From Jejuia sp049889775 (GTDB lineage: Bacteria; Bacteroidota; Bacteroidia; Flavobacteriales; Flavobacteriaceae), in contig JBMHCT010000021.1 of assembly GCA_049889775.1 (NCBI GenBank), forward strand, positions 62,001 to 126,000: 64,000 nucleotides of DNA, written 5' to 3'. The stretch's first letter is position 1; each line of letters begins with the position of its first letter. Shown here one piece after another: positions 43,182-53,040 of this stretch. The notes under the pieces are model-generated. The model searched no databases. It was not told where the DNA came from and saw only the letters and a list, made by a program, of their open reading frames with translations. The translations under genes were made by a program, and so were the position numbers.

Positions 43182-45590
43182 ATGGGTAAACGCATAATTA
43201 AAAAAGTTGCTGTTATTGGTTCGGGTATTATGGGAAGTGGTATTGCTTGTCATTTTGCCAATATTGGTGTAGAAGTATTGCTTCTAGATATTGTTCCAAG
43301 AGAATTATCTGAAATTGAAAAAGCCAAAGGATTAACTCTTAAAGATAAAGCTGTTCGCAGTCGTTTAGTCAACGATGCGCTTCAGGCGTCATTAAAATCT
43401 AAGCCCTCTCCTATTTATCATCAGAAATTTGCAAGTAGAATTACTACAGGTAATTTGGAAGATGATATCGCCAAGGTGAAGCATGTGGATTGGATTATTG
43501 AAGTAGTTGTAGAGCGTCTTGATATTAAAAAACAAGTGTTTGAAAGTCTTGAAAAACACAGAACTCCTGGTACGCTTATAACGAGTAATACTTCAGGTAT
43601 TCCTATCCAATTTATGAGTGAAGGTAGAAGTGAAGATTTTCAAAAACACTTTTGCGGAACACACTTCTTTAATCCTCCAAGATATTTAAAACTATTCGAA
43701 ATTATTCCTGGACCAAAAACGGATACTTCTGTTTTAGAGTTTTTAAATGGTTATGGTGAGCAGTATTTGGGAAAAACATCTGTAGTTGCCAAGGATACGC
43801 CGGCGTTTATTGGAAACCGTATCGGTATCTTTAGTATCATGAGTTTGTTCCATGCCGTTAAAGAAATGAATTTAACCATTGAAGAAGTTGATAAATTAAC
43901 AGGACCTGTTATTGGAAGACCAAAATCGGCAACGTTTAGAACAGTTGACGTTGTTGGTTTAGATACTTTGGTGCATGTTGCAAATGGCATCGGTGATAAC
44001 TGTAAAAACGATGAGCGTTTAGAACTCTTTAAGCTACCTGATTTTATCTCAACTATGGTCGACAACAAATGGTTGGGAAGCAAAACAGGACAAGGATTTT
44101 ATAAAAAAGTAAAAGGCGAAAGCGGTAAAAGTGAAATTCTATCGTTAGACCTTGACACATTAGAATATAGAACTAAAAAAAGAGCAAAATTTGCCACTTT
44201 AGAATTAACAAAAACCGTTGATAAGGTTATTGATAGGTTTAAAATTTTAGCTTATGGAAAAGACAAAGCGGGAGATTTTTATCGCAAAACGTTTGGTCAA
44301 CTATTTGCTTACGTTACGCATAGAATTCCTGAAATTTCAGATGATGTATATAAGATTGATGATGCAATGAAAGCAGGTTTTGGATGGGAACATGGGCCTT
44401 TCCAAATCTGGGATGCTATTGGTGTTGAAAAAGGCCTAGAATTAATTAAAACTGAAGGTTTAGAAGTTGCCGACTGGGTAAATGATATGCTAGCTTCTGG
44501 TAGTAAGTCATTCTACACCATTCATAATGGTGCAACTTATTATTATGATATTCCTTCAAAATCACAGACAAAAATCCCTGGACAAGATGCCTTTATCATT
44601 CTGGATAACATTAGAACATCAAATGAAGTTTTCAAAAACTCTGGTGTGGTTATCGAAGATTTAGGTGATGGTATTTTGAATTGTGAATTTCAATCTAAAA
44701 TGAATACCATAGGTGGTGATGTTTTGGCTGGATTAAATAAAGCTGTTGATATAGCAGAAACCGATTTCGAGGGATTGGTTATCGGTAACCAAGGCGCCAA
44801 CTTCTCTGTTGGCGCTAACATAGGCATGATTTTTATGATGGCTGTGGAGCAAGAATACGATGAGTTAAATGCCGCCATAAAATATTTCCAAGATACCATG
44901 ATGCGTATGCGTTATTCTGCAATTCCAACGATTTCAGCGCCTCACGGTATGTCTTTGGGTGGTGCATGCGAATTGTCAATGCATGCGGATAAGGTTGTGG
45001 CTGCCGCCGAGACTTATATTGGTTTAGTCGAATTTGGTGTAGGTGTTATTCCTGGTGGTGCAGGTTCTAAAGAAATGGCGTTGAGAGCTTCAGATACCTT
45101 TAGAAAAGGTGATGTTGAGTTGAACGTTTTACAAGAATACTTCTTGACGATAGGAATGGCGAAAGTATCTACCTCTGCTTATGAAGCATTTGATTTAGGT
45201 ATTCTTCAAAAAGGAAAAGATATAGTTGTGGTGAATAAAGACAGACAAATAGCCACAGCAAAAGCCCATGCAAGAATTATGGCTGATGCTGGATATACAC
45301 AACCTGTAAAACGTAAAGATGTAAAGGTTTTAGGTAAACAAGCTCTTGGAATGTTCCTTGTAGGAACAGACGCCATGGAAGCTAGCAACTATATTAGTGA
45401 ACATGATCATAAAATCGCCAATAAATTGGCATACGTCATGGCTGGAGGCGATTTATCTGAACCAACGCTAGTAACCGAACAGTACCTATTGGATTTGGAG
45501 CGCGAAGCATTCCTAAGTTTATGTACAGAACGCAAAACTTTAGAACGCATTCAGCACATGCTAAAAACTGGTAAACCTTTAAGAAACTAG
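43182..45590 (+). CDS. 3-hydroxyacyl-CoA dehydrogenase / enoyl-CoA hydratase fusion (FadN type)
   Basis: An 802-residue bifunctional beta-oxidation enzyme. The NAD-binding dehydrogenase comes first: VAVIGSGIMGSGIACHFAN (about 9-27), TSNTSGIP and HFCGTHFFNPPRYLKLFEIIPG (about 150-171). The crotonase domain is at the C-terminal end (GANFSVGANIGM; SAPHGMSLGGACELSMHADKVVAA, about 585-608, with the catalytic Glu region GLVEFGVGVIPGGAGSKE). This order is the reverse of E. coli FadB/FadJ and matches B. subtilis FadN. It is followed 2 bases later by the thiolase gene. Confidence 0.93.
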   Translation: MGKRIIKKVAVIGSGIMGSGIACHFANIGVEVLLLDIVPRELSEIEKAKGLTLKDKAVRSRLVNDALQASLKSKPSPIYHQKFASRITTGNLEDDIAKVKHVDWIIEVVVERLDIKKQVFESLEKHRTPGTLITSNTSGIPIQFMSEGRSEDFQKHFCGTHFFNPPRYLKLFEIIPGPKTDTSVLEFLNGYGEQYLGKTSVVAKDTPAFIGNRIGIFSIMSLFHAVKEMNLTIEEVDKLTGPVIGRPKSATFRTVDVVGLDTLVHVANGIGDNCKNDERLELFKLPDFISTMVDNKWLGSKTGQGFYKKVKGESGKSEILSLDLDTLEYRTKKRAKFATLELTKTVDKVIDRFKILAYGKDKAGDFYRKTFGQLFAYVTHRIPEISDDVYKIDDAMKAGFGWEHGPFQIWDAIGVEKGLELIKTEGLEVADWVNDMLASGSKSFYTIHNGATYYYDIPSKSQTKIPGQDAFIILDNIRTSNEVFKNSGVVIEDLGDGILNCEFQSKMNTIGGDVLAGLNKAVDIAETDFEGLVIGNQGANFSVGANIGMIFMMAVEQEYDELNAAIKYFQDTMMRMRYSAIPTISAPHGMSLGGACELSMHADKVVAAAETYIGLVEFGVGVIPGGAGSKEMALRASDTFRKGDVELNVLQEYFLTIGMAKVSTSAYEAFDLGILQKGKDIVVVNKDRQIATAKAHARIMADAGYTQPVKRKDVKVLGKQALGMFLVGTDAMEASNYISEHDHKIANKLAYVMAGGDLSEPTLVTEQYLLDLEREAFLSLCTERKTLERIQHMLKTGKPLRN

Positions 45591-45592
45591 AA

Positions 45593-46783
45593 ATGAAACA
45601 AGCATATATAGTAAAAGCATACAGAACTGCCGTTGGAAAAGCACCTAAAGGCGTTTTTAGATTTAAAAGGACGGATGAATTAGCTGCAGAAACCATTCAA
45701 TACATGATGAATGAATTACCTCAGCTTGATAAAAAGCGAATCGATGATGTTATAGTTGGTAACGCAATGCCCGAAGGTTCTCAAGGACTAAATATGGCTC
45801 GTTTAATCTCTTTAATGGGTTTGGATATCGTGGATGTTCCAGGAGTAACCGTTAATCGTTTTTGTTCTTCAGGAATTGAAACTATTGGCATTGCTACTGC
45901 TAAAATTCAATCAGGTATGGCAGACTGTATTATCGCTGGTGGTGCTGAAAGTATGAGTTCCGTTCCCATGACAGGTTTTAAAACTGAATTGAATTACGAT
46001 GTTGTAAACGCGGGTCATGAAGAGTATTATTGGGGTATGGGAAATACTGCCGAGGCGGTTGCAAATGAATTTAAGGTTTCTCGTGAAGATCAAGATGAGT
46101 TTGCCTATAATTCGCATATGAAAGCTTTAAAAGCACAAGCTGAAAATAGATTTCAAGATCAAATTGTGCCTATTGAAGTGGAACAGACTTATGTAGACGA
46201 AAATGGCAAAAAAGCAACAAAATCGTATACAGTAACTAAAGATGAAGGGCCAAGAAAAGGAACAAATATGCAGGCTCTAGCAAAACTACGCCCTGTATTT
46301 GCCCAAGGAGGAAGTGTTACAGCTGGTAACTCTTCCCAAATGAGTGATGGTGCTGCGTTTGTTATGGTAATGAGTGAAGATATGGTTAAGGAATTAAGCC
46401 TAGAACCTATTGCCAGATTAGTAAATTATGCCGCCGCTGGTGTAGAACCTAGAATTATGGGCATTGGTCCTGTAAAAGCCATTCCAAAAGCTTTGAGTCA
46501 AGCTGGGTTAAAACAAAGTGATTTAGAGTTGATTGAATTGAACGAAGCATTTGCTTCTCAATCATTAGCTGTAATTAGAGAACTAGATTTAAATGCTGAT
46601 ATCGTAAATGTAAATGGTGGTGCAATCGCTTTAGGTCACCCGCTTGGATGTACTGGAGCCAAACTTTCCGTACAGCTATTTGATGAAATGCGCAAACGCG
46701 ATATGAAAGGAAAATATGGAGCTGTAACAATGTGTGTAGGAGCAGGTCAAGGTGCTTGTGGAATTTTTGAATTTTTAAACTAA
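45593..46783 (+). CDS. fadA: Acetyl-CoA acyltransferase (3-ketoacyl-CoA thiolase)
   Basis: A 396-residue thiolase that cleaves 3-ketoacyl-CoA with CoA. The nucleophilic Cys is in VNRFCSSGIETI (about 90), the His in GGAIALGHPLGCTGAKL (about 341-357) and the second Cys in MCVGAGQGACGIFEF near the end. It is coupled to the FadN-type gene and followed 15 bases later by an acyl-CoA dehydrogenase gene, giving the order seen in B. subtilis fadNAE. Confidence 0.95.
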   Translation: MKQAYIVKAYRTAVGKAPKGVFRFKRTDELAAETIQYMMNELPQLDKKRIDDVIVGNAMPEGSQGLNMARLISLMGLDIVDVPGVTVNRFCSSGIETIGIATAKIQSGMADCIIAGGAESMSSVPMTGFKTELNYDVVNAGHEEYYWGMGNTAEAVANEFKVSREDQDEFAYNSHMKALKAQAENRFQDQIVPIEVEQTYVDENGKKATKSYTVTKDEGPRKGTNMQALAKLRPVFAQGGSVTAGNSSQMSDGAAFVMVMSEDMVKELSLEPIARLVNYAAAGVEPRIMGIGPVKAIPKALSQAGLKQSDLELIELNEAFASQSLAVIRELDLNADIVNVNGGAIALGHPLGCTGAKLSVQLFDEMRKRDMKGKYGAVTMCVGAGQGACGIFEFLN

Positions 46784-46798
46784 AACATAAATAAGGCT

Positions 46799-48607
46799 AT
46801 GGAAGCTACTGAAAAAGACATATTAAGAGGTGGTCAATTCTTAGTAAAAGAATCTAACTGTGAAGATATTTTCACACCTGAGGATTTTACTGAGGAACAA
46901 CGCATGATGCGTGATACTGTTATTGAATTTGTAGATCGTGAAATTTGGCCGCAAAAAGAACGTTTCGAGAAAAAGGACTATGCACTTACCGAAGAAATCA
47001 TGAGAAAAGCAGGTGAACTTGGTTTACTTGGTATAGCTGTTCCTGCAGAGTATGACGGCTTAGAAATGGGATTTGTTTCAACTATGTTAGTTTGTGATTA
47101 CATTTCTGGTGCTACCGGTTCAATTGCTACGGCTTTTGGCGCCCATACAGGTATTGGAACAATGCCAATTACACTATATGGAACAGAAGATCAAAAGAAG
47201 AAATATGTTCCTGCTTTAGCAACAGGTGAAAAATTTGGTGCTTACTGTCTAACAGAACCAGGAGCAGGAAGTGATGCCAATTCAGGAAAGACCAAGGCTG
47301 TTTTATCAGAGGATGGAACACACTATAAAATCTCTGGTCAAAAAATGTGGATTTCTAACGCAGGTTTTGCCAGCACCTTTATCGTATTTGCAAGAATTGA
47401 AGATGATAAATATATAACCGGATTTATTGTAGAATACGATCCCGAAAATCCTAACGGCATAACTTTAGGTGATGAAGAACATAAATTGGGAATTCATGCC
47501 TCATCAACAAGACAAGTATTCTTTAATGACACTGTCGTTCCTGTTGAAAATATGCTTTCAGAGCGTGGGGGTGGTTTTAAAATCGCCATGAATGCTTTAA
47601 ACGTTGGCCGTATTAAATTGGCTGCTGCATGTTTGGATGCACAAAGACGTGTGATTACAGAAGCGGTAAAATATGCCAATGAACGTGTTCAATTTAAAAC
47701 ACCTATTTCTAGTTTTGGAGCTATTCGTCAAAAGATTGCTGAAATGGCTACGAATTGTTGGGTTGGTGAAGCTGCCTCTTACAGAGCTGCTAAAGACATT
47801 GAAGACCGCATAAATATTAGAATAGCATCTGGTAATTCACATCAAGAAGCAGAATTAAAAGGTGTGGAAGAGTATGCGATAGAGTGTTCTATATTAAAAG
47901 TAGCAGTTTCAGAGTTTGCTCAAAACTGTACTGATGAGGGTATTCAAATTTTTGGAGGTATGGGCTTTTCAGCTGACACCCCAATGGAAGCCGCTTGGAG
48001 AGATGCGCGTATCTCTAGAATTTATGAAGGCACTAATGAAATCAACAGAATGTTGAGTATTGGTATGTTGATTAAAAAAGCCATGAAAGGTCATGTAAAT
48101 GTTTTGGAGCCCGCAATGGCGGTAAAAGAAGAATTAATGGGCATTCCTTCATTTGAAGTTCCTGATTATTCAGAATTATTTTCAGAAGAAAAAAATATTG
48201 TAAAGAACCTTAAGAAATTATTCTTAATGGTAGCTGGCGCTGCGCTTCAAAAATATGGTGAAAAAATTGAAGAGCAACAGCAATTGATGTTAGCGTCTTC
48301 TGATATTTTAATTCAGATTTATTTAGCAGAATCCGCAATTTTGCGTGCTGAAAAAATGGCAAAGAAAGAAGGCGAAGATAATGTAAAAGAGCAAATCGCC
48401 ATGGCAAAATTGAACTTATTCCATGCTATAGATGTTATTGAAACGGCTGGAAAACATTCAATCATTTCATTCTCCTCAGGAGATGAACAACGCATGATGC
48501 TTATGGGTTTAAAACGTTATATTAAATACGTTAATATGCCTAATATTATTGAACTAAGACATATCATTGCTGAAAAAGTAATTAAAGAAAATAAATATTG
48601 TTTTTGA
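46799..48607 (+). CDS. Acyl-CoA dehydrogenase (FadE-like)
   Basis: A 602-residue FAD enzyme that introduces the 2,3 double bond in acyl-CoA. AYCLTEPGAGSDANSGKTKA (about 148-167) and KMWISNAGFA (about 183-192) are family signatures. The catalytic Glu is in ISRIYEGTNEINRML (about 410-424). A C-terminal extension of about 170 helical residues places it with the VLCAD/ACAD9-like and B. subtilis FadE-type long forms. It is the last gene of the operon and is followed by a terminator. Confidence 0.95.
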   Translation: MEATEKDILRGGQFLVKESNCEDIFTPEDFTEEQRMMRDTVIEFVDREIWPQKERFEKKDYALTEEIMRKAGELGLLGIAVPAEYDGLEMGFVSTMLVCDYISGATGSIATAFGAHTGIGTMPITLYGTEDQKKKYVPALATGEKFGAYCLTEPGAGSDANSGKTKAVLSEDGTHYKISGQKMWISNAGFASTFIVFARIEDDKYITGFIVEYDPENPNGITLGDEEHKLGIHASSTRQVFFNDTVVPVENMLSERGGGFKIAMNALNVGRIKLAAACLDAQRRVITEAVKYANERVQFKTPISSFGAIRQKIAEMATNCWVGEAASYRAAKDIEDRINIRIASGNSHQEAELKGVEEYAIECSILKVAVSEFAQNCTDEGIQIFGGMGFSADTPMEAAWRDARISRIYEGTNEINRMLSIGMLIKKAMKGHVNVLEPAMAVKEELMGIPSFEVPDYSELFSEEKNIVKNLKKLFLMVAGAALQKYGEKIEEQQQLMLASSDILIQIYLAESAILRAEKMAKKEGEDNVKEQIAMAKLNLFHAIDVIETAGKHSIISFSSGDEQRMMLMGLKRYIKYVNMPNIIELRHIIAEKVIKENKYCF

Positions 48608-48652
48608 GTTGAAACTCTAACAATTTCGTGTGACTAATTCAAATGTAAAAGG

Positions 48653-48683
48653 CGTCTCAAATTCAATTTTGAGGCGTTTTTTT
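48653..48683 (+). terminator. Terminator of the beta-oxidation operon
   Basis: CGTCTCAAA (48653-48661) / TTTGAGGCG (48668-48676) with one G-U pair and a 6-base loop, followed by seven T. Confidence 0.8.
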
Positions 48684-48774
48684 ATTTCTTTATCTTGTAT
48701 GTGTAAATAAATAGAGATGCTGTCCCCTATTTTCAGTTTAAAAACGTCATATATATAAATTTAAATTAGAGATT

Positions 48775-49263
48775 ATGAATAAATTTATATTGAAAACGGC
48801 ATTATTTTTTTCACTTCTTTTTACTTTCCAAAGTTACTCTCAATCTGAAAAAGAATTAGAACCAAAACTAGAAAACATATCTTGGATTTCAGGTAATTGG
48901 AAAGGTGAAGCTTTTGGAGGGCAAACCGAAGAAAATTGGAGTAAACCTTCTGGTGGTTCTATAATGGCAACTTTCAAACTGATAAATGATGGTAAAGTTT
49001 CATTTTATGAAATAGAAATTATCAAGGAGATTGAGAATTCTTTAGTCCTTCAATTAAAACATTTCAATAGTGATTTAAAAGGATGGGAAACTAAAGATGA
49101 AACGGTTGATTTTCCATTAAAACGAATTACTCGAAACAAAGTGGAATTTGAAGGCATGACGTTCGAAAAAGTTAGCCTAAGCGAAATGTATGTTCATGTA
49201 GATATAAAAAATAAAAACGGTTCAGTAGACACCATCACATTCAAATATAAAAAAGACCTATGA
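48775..49263 (+). CDS. DUF6265-family secreted protein
   Basis: A 162-residue protein with a signal peptide (about 1-23, ending QSYSQS). A lipocalin/THAP4-like small beta domain is suggested by ISWISGNWKGEAFGGQTEENWSKPSGGSIMATFKL (about 35-69). That WxxGxW...EEnW pattern is typical of DUF6265. Function unknown. The stop overlaps the start of the M28 peptidase by four bases (ATGA), so the two are translationally coupled. Confidence 0.85.
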   Translation: MNKFILKTALFFSLLFTFQSYSQSEKELEPKLENISWISGNWKGEAFGGQTEENWSKPSGGSIMATFKLINDGKVSFYEIEIIKEIENSLVLQLKHFNSDLKGWETKDETVDFPLKRITRNKVEFEGMTFEKVSLSEMYVHVDIKNKNGSVDTITFKYKKDL

Positions 49264-50594
49264 AAGTAAAACTTGCTTTAATCACTCTTATATTTTTTAA
49301 CTTAACTTTCAGCCAATCCGAAAAGGACATCTATAATATTATTGATGCTGTATCTGCGGAACGCATTCAAAAAGATATTCAAACCTTAGTTGACTTCGGT
49401 ACTAGAAACACATTTAGTGATACCATTTCTGACACTAGAGGGATTGGAGCTGCACGTCGCTGGATAAAAAAGGAGTTTGAATCCATTTCTAAAGCGTGTA
49501 ATAATTGTCTGGAAGTCTTTTATCAAAAAGACTTTGTTACTAAGGAAGGTAATGATCGTGTTCCTCACGACACTTGGGTAGTTAATGTTATTGCTATTCA
49601 AAGAGGCACAAAATATCCCAATCGCTATGTTATTATGAGCGGAGATATCGATTCCAGAGCTAGTAATACGATGAACTTCAACATTGATGCTCCAGGAGCA
49701 AATGATAACGCATCTGGTATGGCAGGAACTATAGAAGCTGCAAGGGTTTTATCAAAATACACATTTGAATCAAGTATAGTTTATACGGGACTATCAGGTG
49801 AAGAACAAGGGCTTTTTGGAGGTGCAGGATTAGCAAAATATGCCAAGGATAACAATTGGGAGATCATAGGTATATTGAATAATGATATGATTGGAAATAT
49901 AAAAGGGGTTGATGGTGTAATTGATAATAGAACCTTTAGAATTTTCTCTGAACCAGTACCTCCAACTGAAACTGAAAGACAGCGAAAGCTTAGACGTTTT
50001 TATGGCGGTGAAGTAGACGGTATTTCAAGACAACTGGCGCGATACATTCATAAAAATACTAAAAAACATATGCCCGAAATGAACCCAATGATGGTATATC
50101 GCTTAGATAGATTTGGTCGCGGTGGTCACCATCGTCCGTTTAATGACTTAGGGTTTGCCGGTGTACGCATTATGGAAGCTCACGAAAATTACACGCAGCA
50201 GCATCAGGATATCCGGGAAGAAAACGGCATTAAGTATGGTGATGTTATAGAACATGTAAATTTTGGTTATGCAAAAAAGCTTACCGCTGTAAATGCCATT
50301 AATTTAGCGAGTTTAGCCTGGGCACCACCAGCACCAAAAGAAGTGGCTATAGGTGGCGTTGTGGAACCTTCTGCCAAATTTATATGGGACAATGTTAATG
50401 GTGCCAAAGGTTATAAAGTATATTGGCGAGAAACCACTTCACCAACTTGGGATCATAGTCGATATGTTGAAGGTGTTTTAGGAACCACATTGGATGGTAT
50501 TGTTATTGATAATTATTTTTTCGGAGTGTCAAGTGTTGGAGAAAACGGTTTTGAAAGTCCTGTGGTATTTCCTAACAGTGTATTGAGAAGATAA
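49260..50594 (+). CDS. M28-family metallopeptidase, secreted
   Basis: A 444-residue zinc aminopeptidase-like protein with a signal peptide (about 1-19). Metal-site strands: SGDIDSRAS (about 128-136), PGANDNASG (about 147-155), LSGEEQGLFG (about 180-189, catalytic Glu-Glu), LNNDMIGN and HENYTQQHQD (about 304-313). The first ligand position reads Asp (GDIDS) where typical M28 enzymes have His (GHYDS). The C-terminal part (about 355-444) is fibronectin III-like (AKFIWDNVNGAKGYKVYWRET). It probably trims peptides in the periplasm or outside the cell. Confidence 0.88.
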   Translation: MKVKLALITLIFFNLTFSQSEKDIYNIIDAVSAERIQKDIQTLVDFGTRNTFSDTISDTRGIGAARRWIKKEFESISKACNNCLEVFYQKDFVTKEGNDRVPHDTWVVNVIAIQRGTKYPNRYVIMSGDIDSRASNTMNFNIDAPGANDNASGMAGTIEAARVLSKYTFESSIVYTGLSGEEQGLFGGAGLAKYAKDNNWEIIGILNNDMIGNIKGVDGVIDNRTFRIFSEPVPPTETERQRKLRRFYGGEVDGISRQLARYIHKNTKKHMPEMNPMMVYRLDRFGRGGHHRPFNDLGFAGVRIMEAHENYTQQHQDIREENGIKYGDVIEHVNFGYAKKLTAVNAINLASLAWAPPAPKEVAIGGVVEPSAKFIWDNVNGAKGYKVYWRETTSPTWDHSRYVEGVLGTTLDGIVIDNYFFGVSSVGENGFESPVVFPNSVLRR

Positions 50595-50595
50595 A

Positions 50596-51399
50596 ATGTC
50601 AAGAAGCATAATAATTATTTTATTCATCTTCATAATGAGTTGTTCTAAATCTGATGGAAATAGAGGAAATATCTATTTTGAAGTTTCTAACGATTCAATT
50701 TCAGTTCTTTATAAAAATGAATTGTTATGTCCAGTATTCACTAAAATTAAGGATTTGAAAAGTGGCAATTTAAAATTCGTGCAATCCCAAAGAAATGAAA
50801 CTTCAAAAATTATGAGTTTCCATAGTAACGAAGAAGATTCTACTTCGATTTTGAGCAAATATAAATTCTCACATCATTACGGATATTACGAAACAGAAAA
50901 ACAAGCCTACGATACTCTTTTTAACTATGCGCTCCCCTTTCCGAAAGGAAAACGTTATAAAATTATACAAGGTTATAACGGAGATTTTACGCATAATACC
51001 AACTTTTCAAGATACACCATTGATTTTGAACTGCTAGTAGGAGACACAATAGAAGCTTCACGAGATGGTCTAGTTATAAAAGTGATAGATAAACACAACA
51101 AACAAGGTACTACCAAAAAATATAGACCGTATGGAAATTATGTTATGGTGCTCCATAGCGATAATACATTTGCCCAATACGTACATCTAAAACAATACGG
51201 TTCATTAGTAAAAGTTGGAGATTCAATTAAAATGCATCAACCCATTGCTTTATCTGGATTTACAGGCTTAACCACCACACCGCATTTACATTTTGGTGTT
51301 TTTAAAGCCACGACAAATGGTTTTGTATCTATTCCAATTATAATTAATTCGATTCCAGGGAAAAAATATCTAAAGAATAAAACTGCTGTTCATGATTAA
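50596..51399 (+). CDS. M23-family peptidase-like lipoprotein
   Basis: A 267-residue protein with lipobox FIMSC (about Cys16). The LytM-like domain (about 115-262) has HNTNFSRYTIDFELLVGDTI and the second metal motif TTPHLHFGVF (HxH) with GNYVMVLHSDNTFAQYVHL. The usual HxxxD is not intact: the position four before the Asp is Arg, and the nearest His is further upstream, as in a known variant branch. Activity against peptidoglycan is therefore uncertain. It starts one base after the M28 stop and overlaps M1 by 8 bases. Confidence 0.83.
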   Translation: MSRSIIIILFIFIMSCSKSDGNRGNIYFEVSNDSISVLYKNELLCPVFTKIKDLKSGNLKFVQSQRNETSKIMSFHSNEEDSTSILSKYKFSHHYGYYETEKQAYDTLFNYALPFPKGKRYKIIQGYNGDFTHNTNFSRYTIDFELLVGDTIEASRDGLVIKVIDKHNKQGTTKKYRPYGNYVMVLHSDNTFAQYVHLKQYGSLVKVGDSIKMHQPIALSGFTGLTTTPHLHFGVFKATTNGFVSIPIIINSIPGKKYLKNKTAVHD

Positions 51400-53038
51400 C
51401 CGTAAATACATCCTTCTACTTTTCATCTATTTAGTATCCTTAAAGACTTCGGCACAAGGTCTACTTGAAGAAAAAACAAAATTCACAAGACAAGACACTT
51501 TGAGAGGAAGTATCACACCAGAACGTGAATGGTGGGACTTAACCTATTATCATCTAGACATTAAGGTTGAACCTGATAAAAAATTCATTTCTGGAAAAAA
51601 CACCATTCAATACAAAGTGTTAAGTGAGCATGATAAAATGCAAATTGATTTGCAATCTCCTATGAAACTTTTGAAGGCAACTCAAAATGGAAATGATTTA
51701 GAGATTAAACATGACGGAAATGCACATTTTATTGCTTTAACTGAAACTCAAAATGTTGGTGATATTAATACGATTGAAGTGTATTATGAGGGGCATCCTA
51801 GAGAAGCTGTAAGAGCACCTTGGGATGGGGGCATTTCTTGGAAAAAAGATAAAAACGGTAATCATTTTATTGCCTCTTCCTGCCAAGGTTTGGGGGCTAG
51901 TGTTTGGTGGCCTTGTAAAGATCATATGTACGACGAAGTAGATAGTATGCAAATAAGTGTAAATGTCCCATCAAAATTAACCAATGTTTCTAATGGTAGA
52001 TTGCGACTAGTTGAACGCATTGGCGACACTAAAACATTTCACTGGGTAGTCAAGAATCCTATCAACAACTATGGTGTTAACATCAATATTGGTGACTATG
52101 TCAACTTTTCTGAGGTGTATGACGGTATGGCTGGTAATCTTGATATGGACTATTATGTGTTAAGTTATAACTTAGAAAAAGCCAAAGAGCAATTTAAGCA
52201 AGCCCCAAAAATGATGGAAGCTTTTGAGCATTGGTTTGGGCAATACCCGTTTTATGCAGATAGCTTTAAACTTGTTGAAGCACCTTATTTGGGGATGGAA
52301 CATCAAAGTTCTGTTACTTATGGCAACAAATACAAAAATGGATATTTAGGTAACGATTTATCAGGAACGGGTTGGGGCTTAAAGTTCGATTTTATAATTA
52401 TTCACGAAGCAGGACACGAGTGGTTCGCTAATAATATTACTAATAAAGATGTGGCTGACATGTGGATTCATGAAGGATTCACCTCATATTCTGAAAATTT
52501 ATATTTAGAGTATTACTTCGGAAAAGAAGCTGGCGCTGAATACGTCATTGGAACGCGAAAAAACATTGCCAATGACAGACCAATGATTGGGTATTACAAT
52601 GTGAATAAAGAAGGATCCTCAGATATGTATTTTAAGGGTGCGAATATGCTGCATACTTTACGTCAGCTAGTTGAAGACGATGAAAAATGGCGGCAAATGC
52701 TTAGAGGCTTAAACACAAAATTCTATCACCAAACAGTGAGTACTCAGCAAGTTGAAAATTACATAAGTTCACAATTTGGAAAGGATTTAACTGAGTTTTT
52801 CAATCAATATTTAAGAACTACTAAAATTCCAACATTGGAATATAAAATTGATAAAAAAACTTTAAAATACCGGTATACCAATATTGTTGATGGCTTTGAT
52901 ATGCCCATTCAGATTATTATCAATGAAACCGAAGACTGGTTATTCCCAAATGCCGAATGGCAAACTTTAAAACAAGAAGATAAAATCAAATCTTTCGCAG
53001 TTGATAAGGACTTCTACATCTATTCTAAGCAACTTTAA
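51392..53038 (+). CDS. M1-family aminopeptidase, secreted
   Basis: A 548-residue gluzincin with a signal peptide (about 1-22). The zinc site is IIHEAGHEWFANNITNKD (HExxH, about 338-342) with the third ligand Glu 18 residues on in MWIHEGFTSYSENLYLEY. The substrate-binding exopeptidase-type motif is reduced to YLGMEHQSS (GxMEx, about 301-309). It lacks the long C-terminal helical domain of PepN, so it is a short M1 form common in Bacteroidota. It overlaps the M23 gene by 8 bases; the cluster looks like a peptide-scavenging operon. Confidence 0.92.
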   Translation: MINRKYILLLFIYLVSLKTSAQGLLEEKTKFTRQDTLRGSITPEREWWDLTYYHLDIKVEPDKKFISGKNTIQYKVLSEHDKMQIDLQSPMKLLKATQNGNDLEIKHDGNAHFIALTETQNVGDINTIEVYYEGHPREAVRAPWDGGISWKKDKNGNHFIASSCQGLGASVWWPCKDHMYDEVDSMQISVNVPSKLTNVSNGRLRLVERIGDTKTFHWVVKNPINNYGVNINIGDYVNFSEVYDGMAGNLDMDYYVLSYNLEKAKEQFKQAPKMMEAFEHWFGQYPFYADSFKLVEAPYLGMEHQSSVTYGNKYKNGYLGNDLSGTGWGLKFDFIIIHEAGHEWFANNITNKDVADMWIHEGFTSYSENLYLEYYFGKEAGAEYVIGTRKNIANDRPMIGYYNVNKEGSSDMYFKGANMLHTLRQLVEDDEKWRQMLRGLNTKFYHQTVSTQQVENYISSQFGKDLTEFFNQYLRTTKIPTLEYKIDKKTLKYRYTNIVDGFDMPIQIIINETEDWLFPNAEWQTLKQEDKIKSFAVDKDFYIYSKQL

Positions 53039-53040
53039 AT

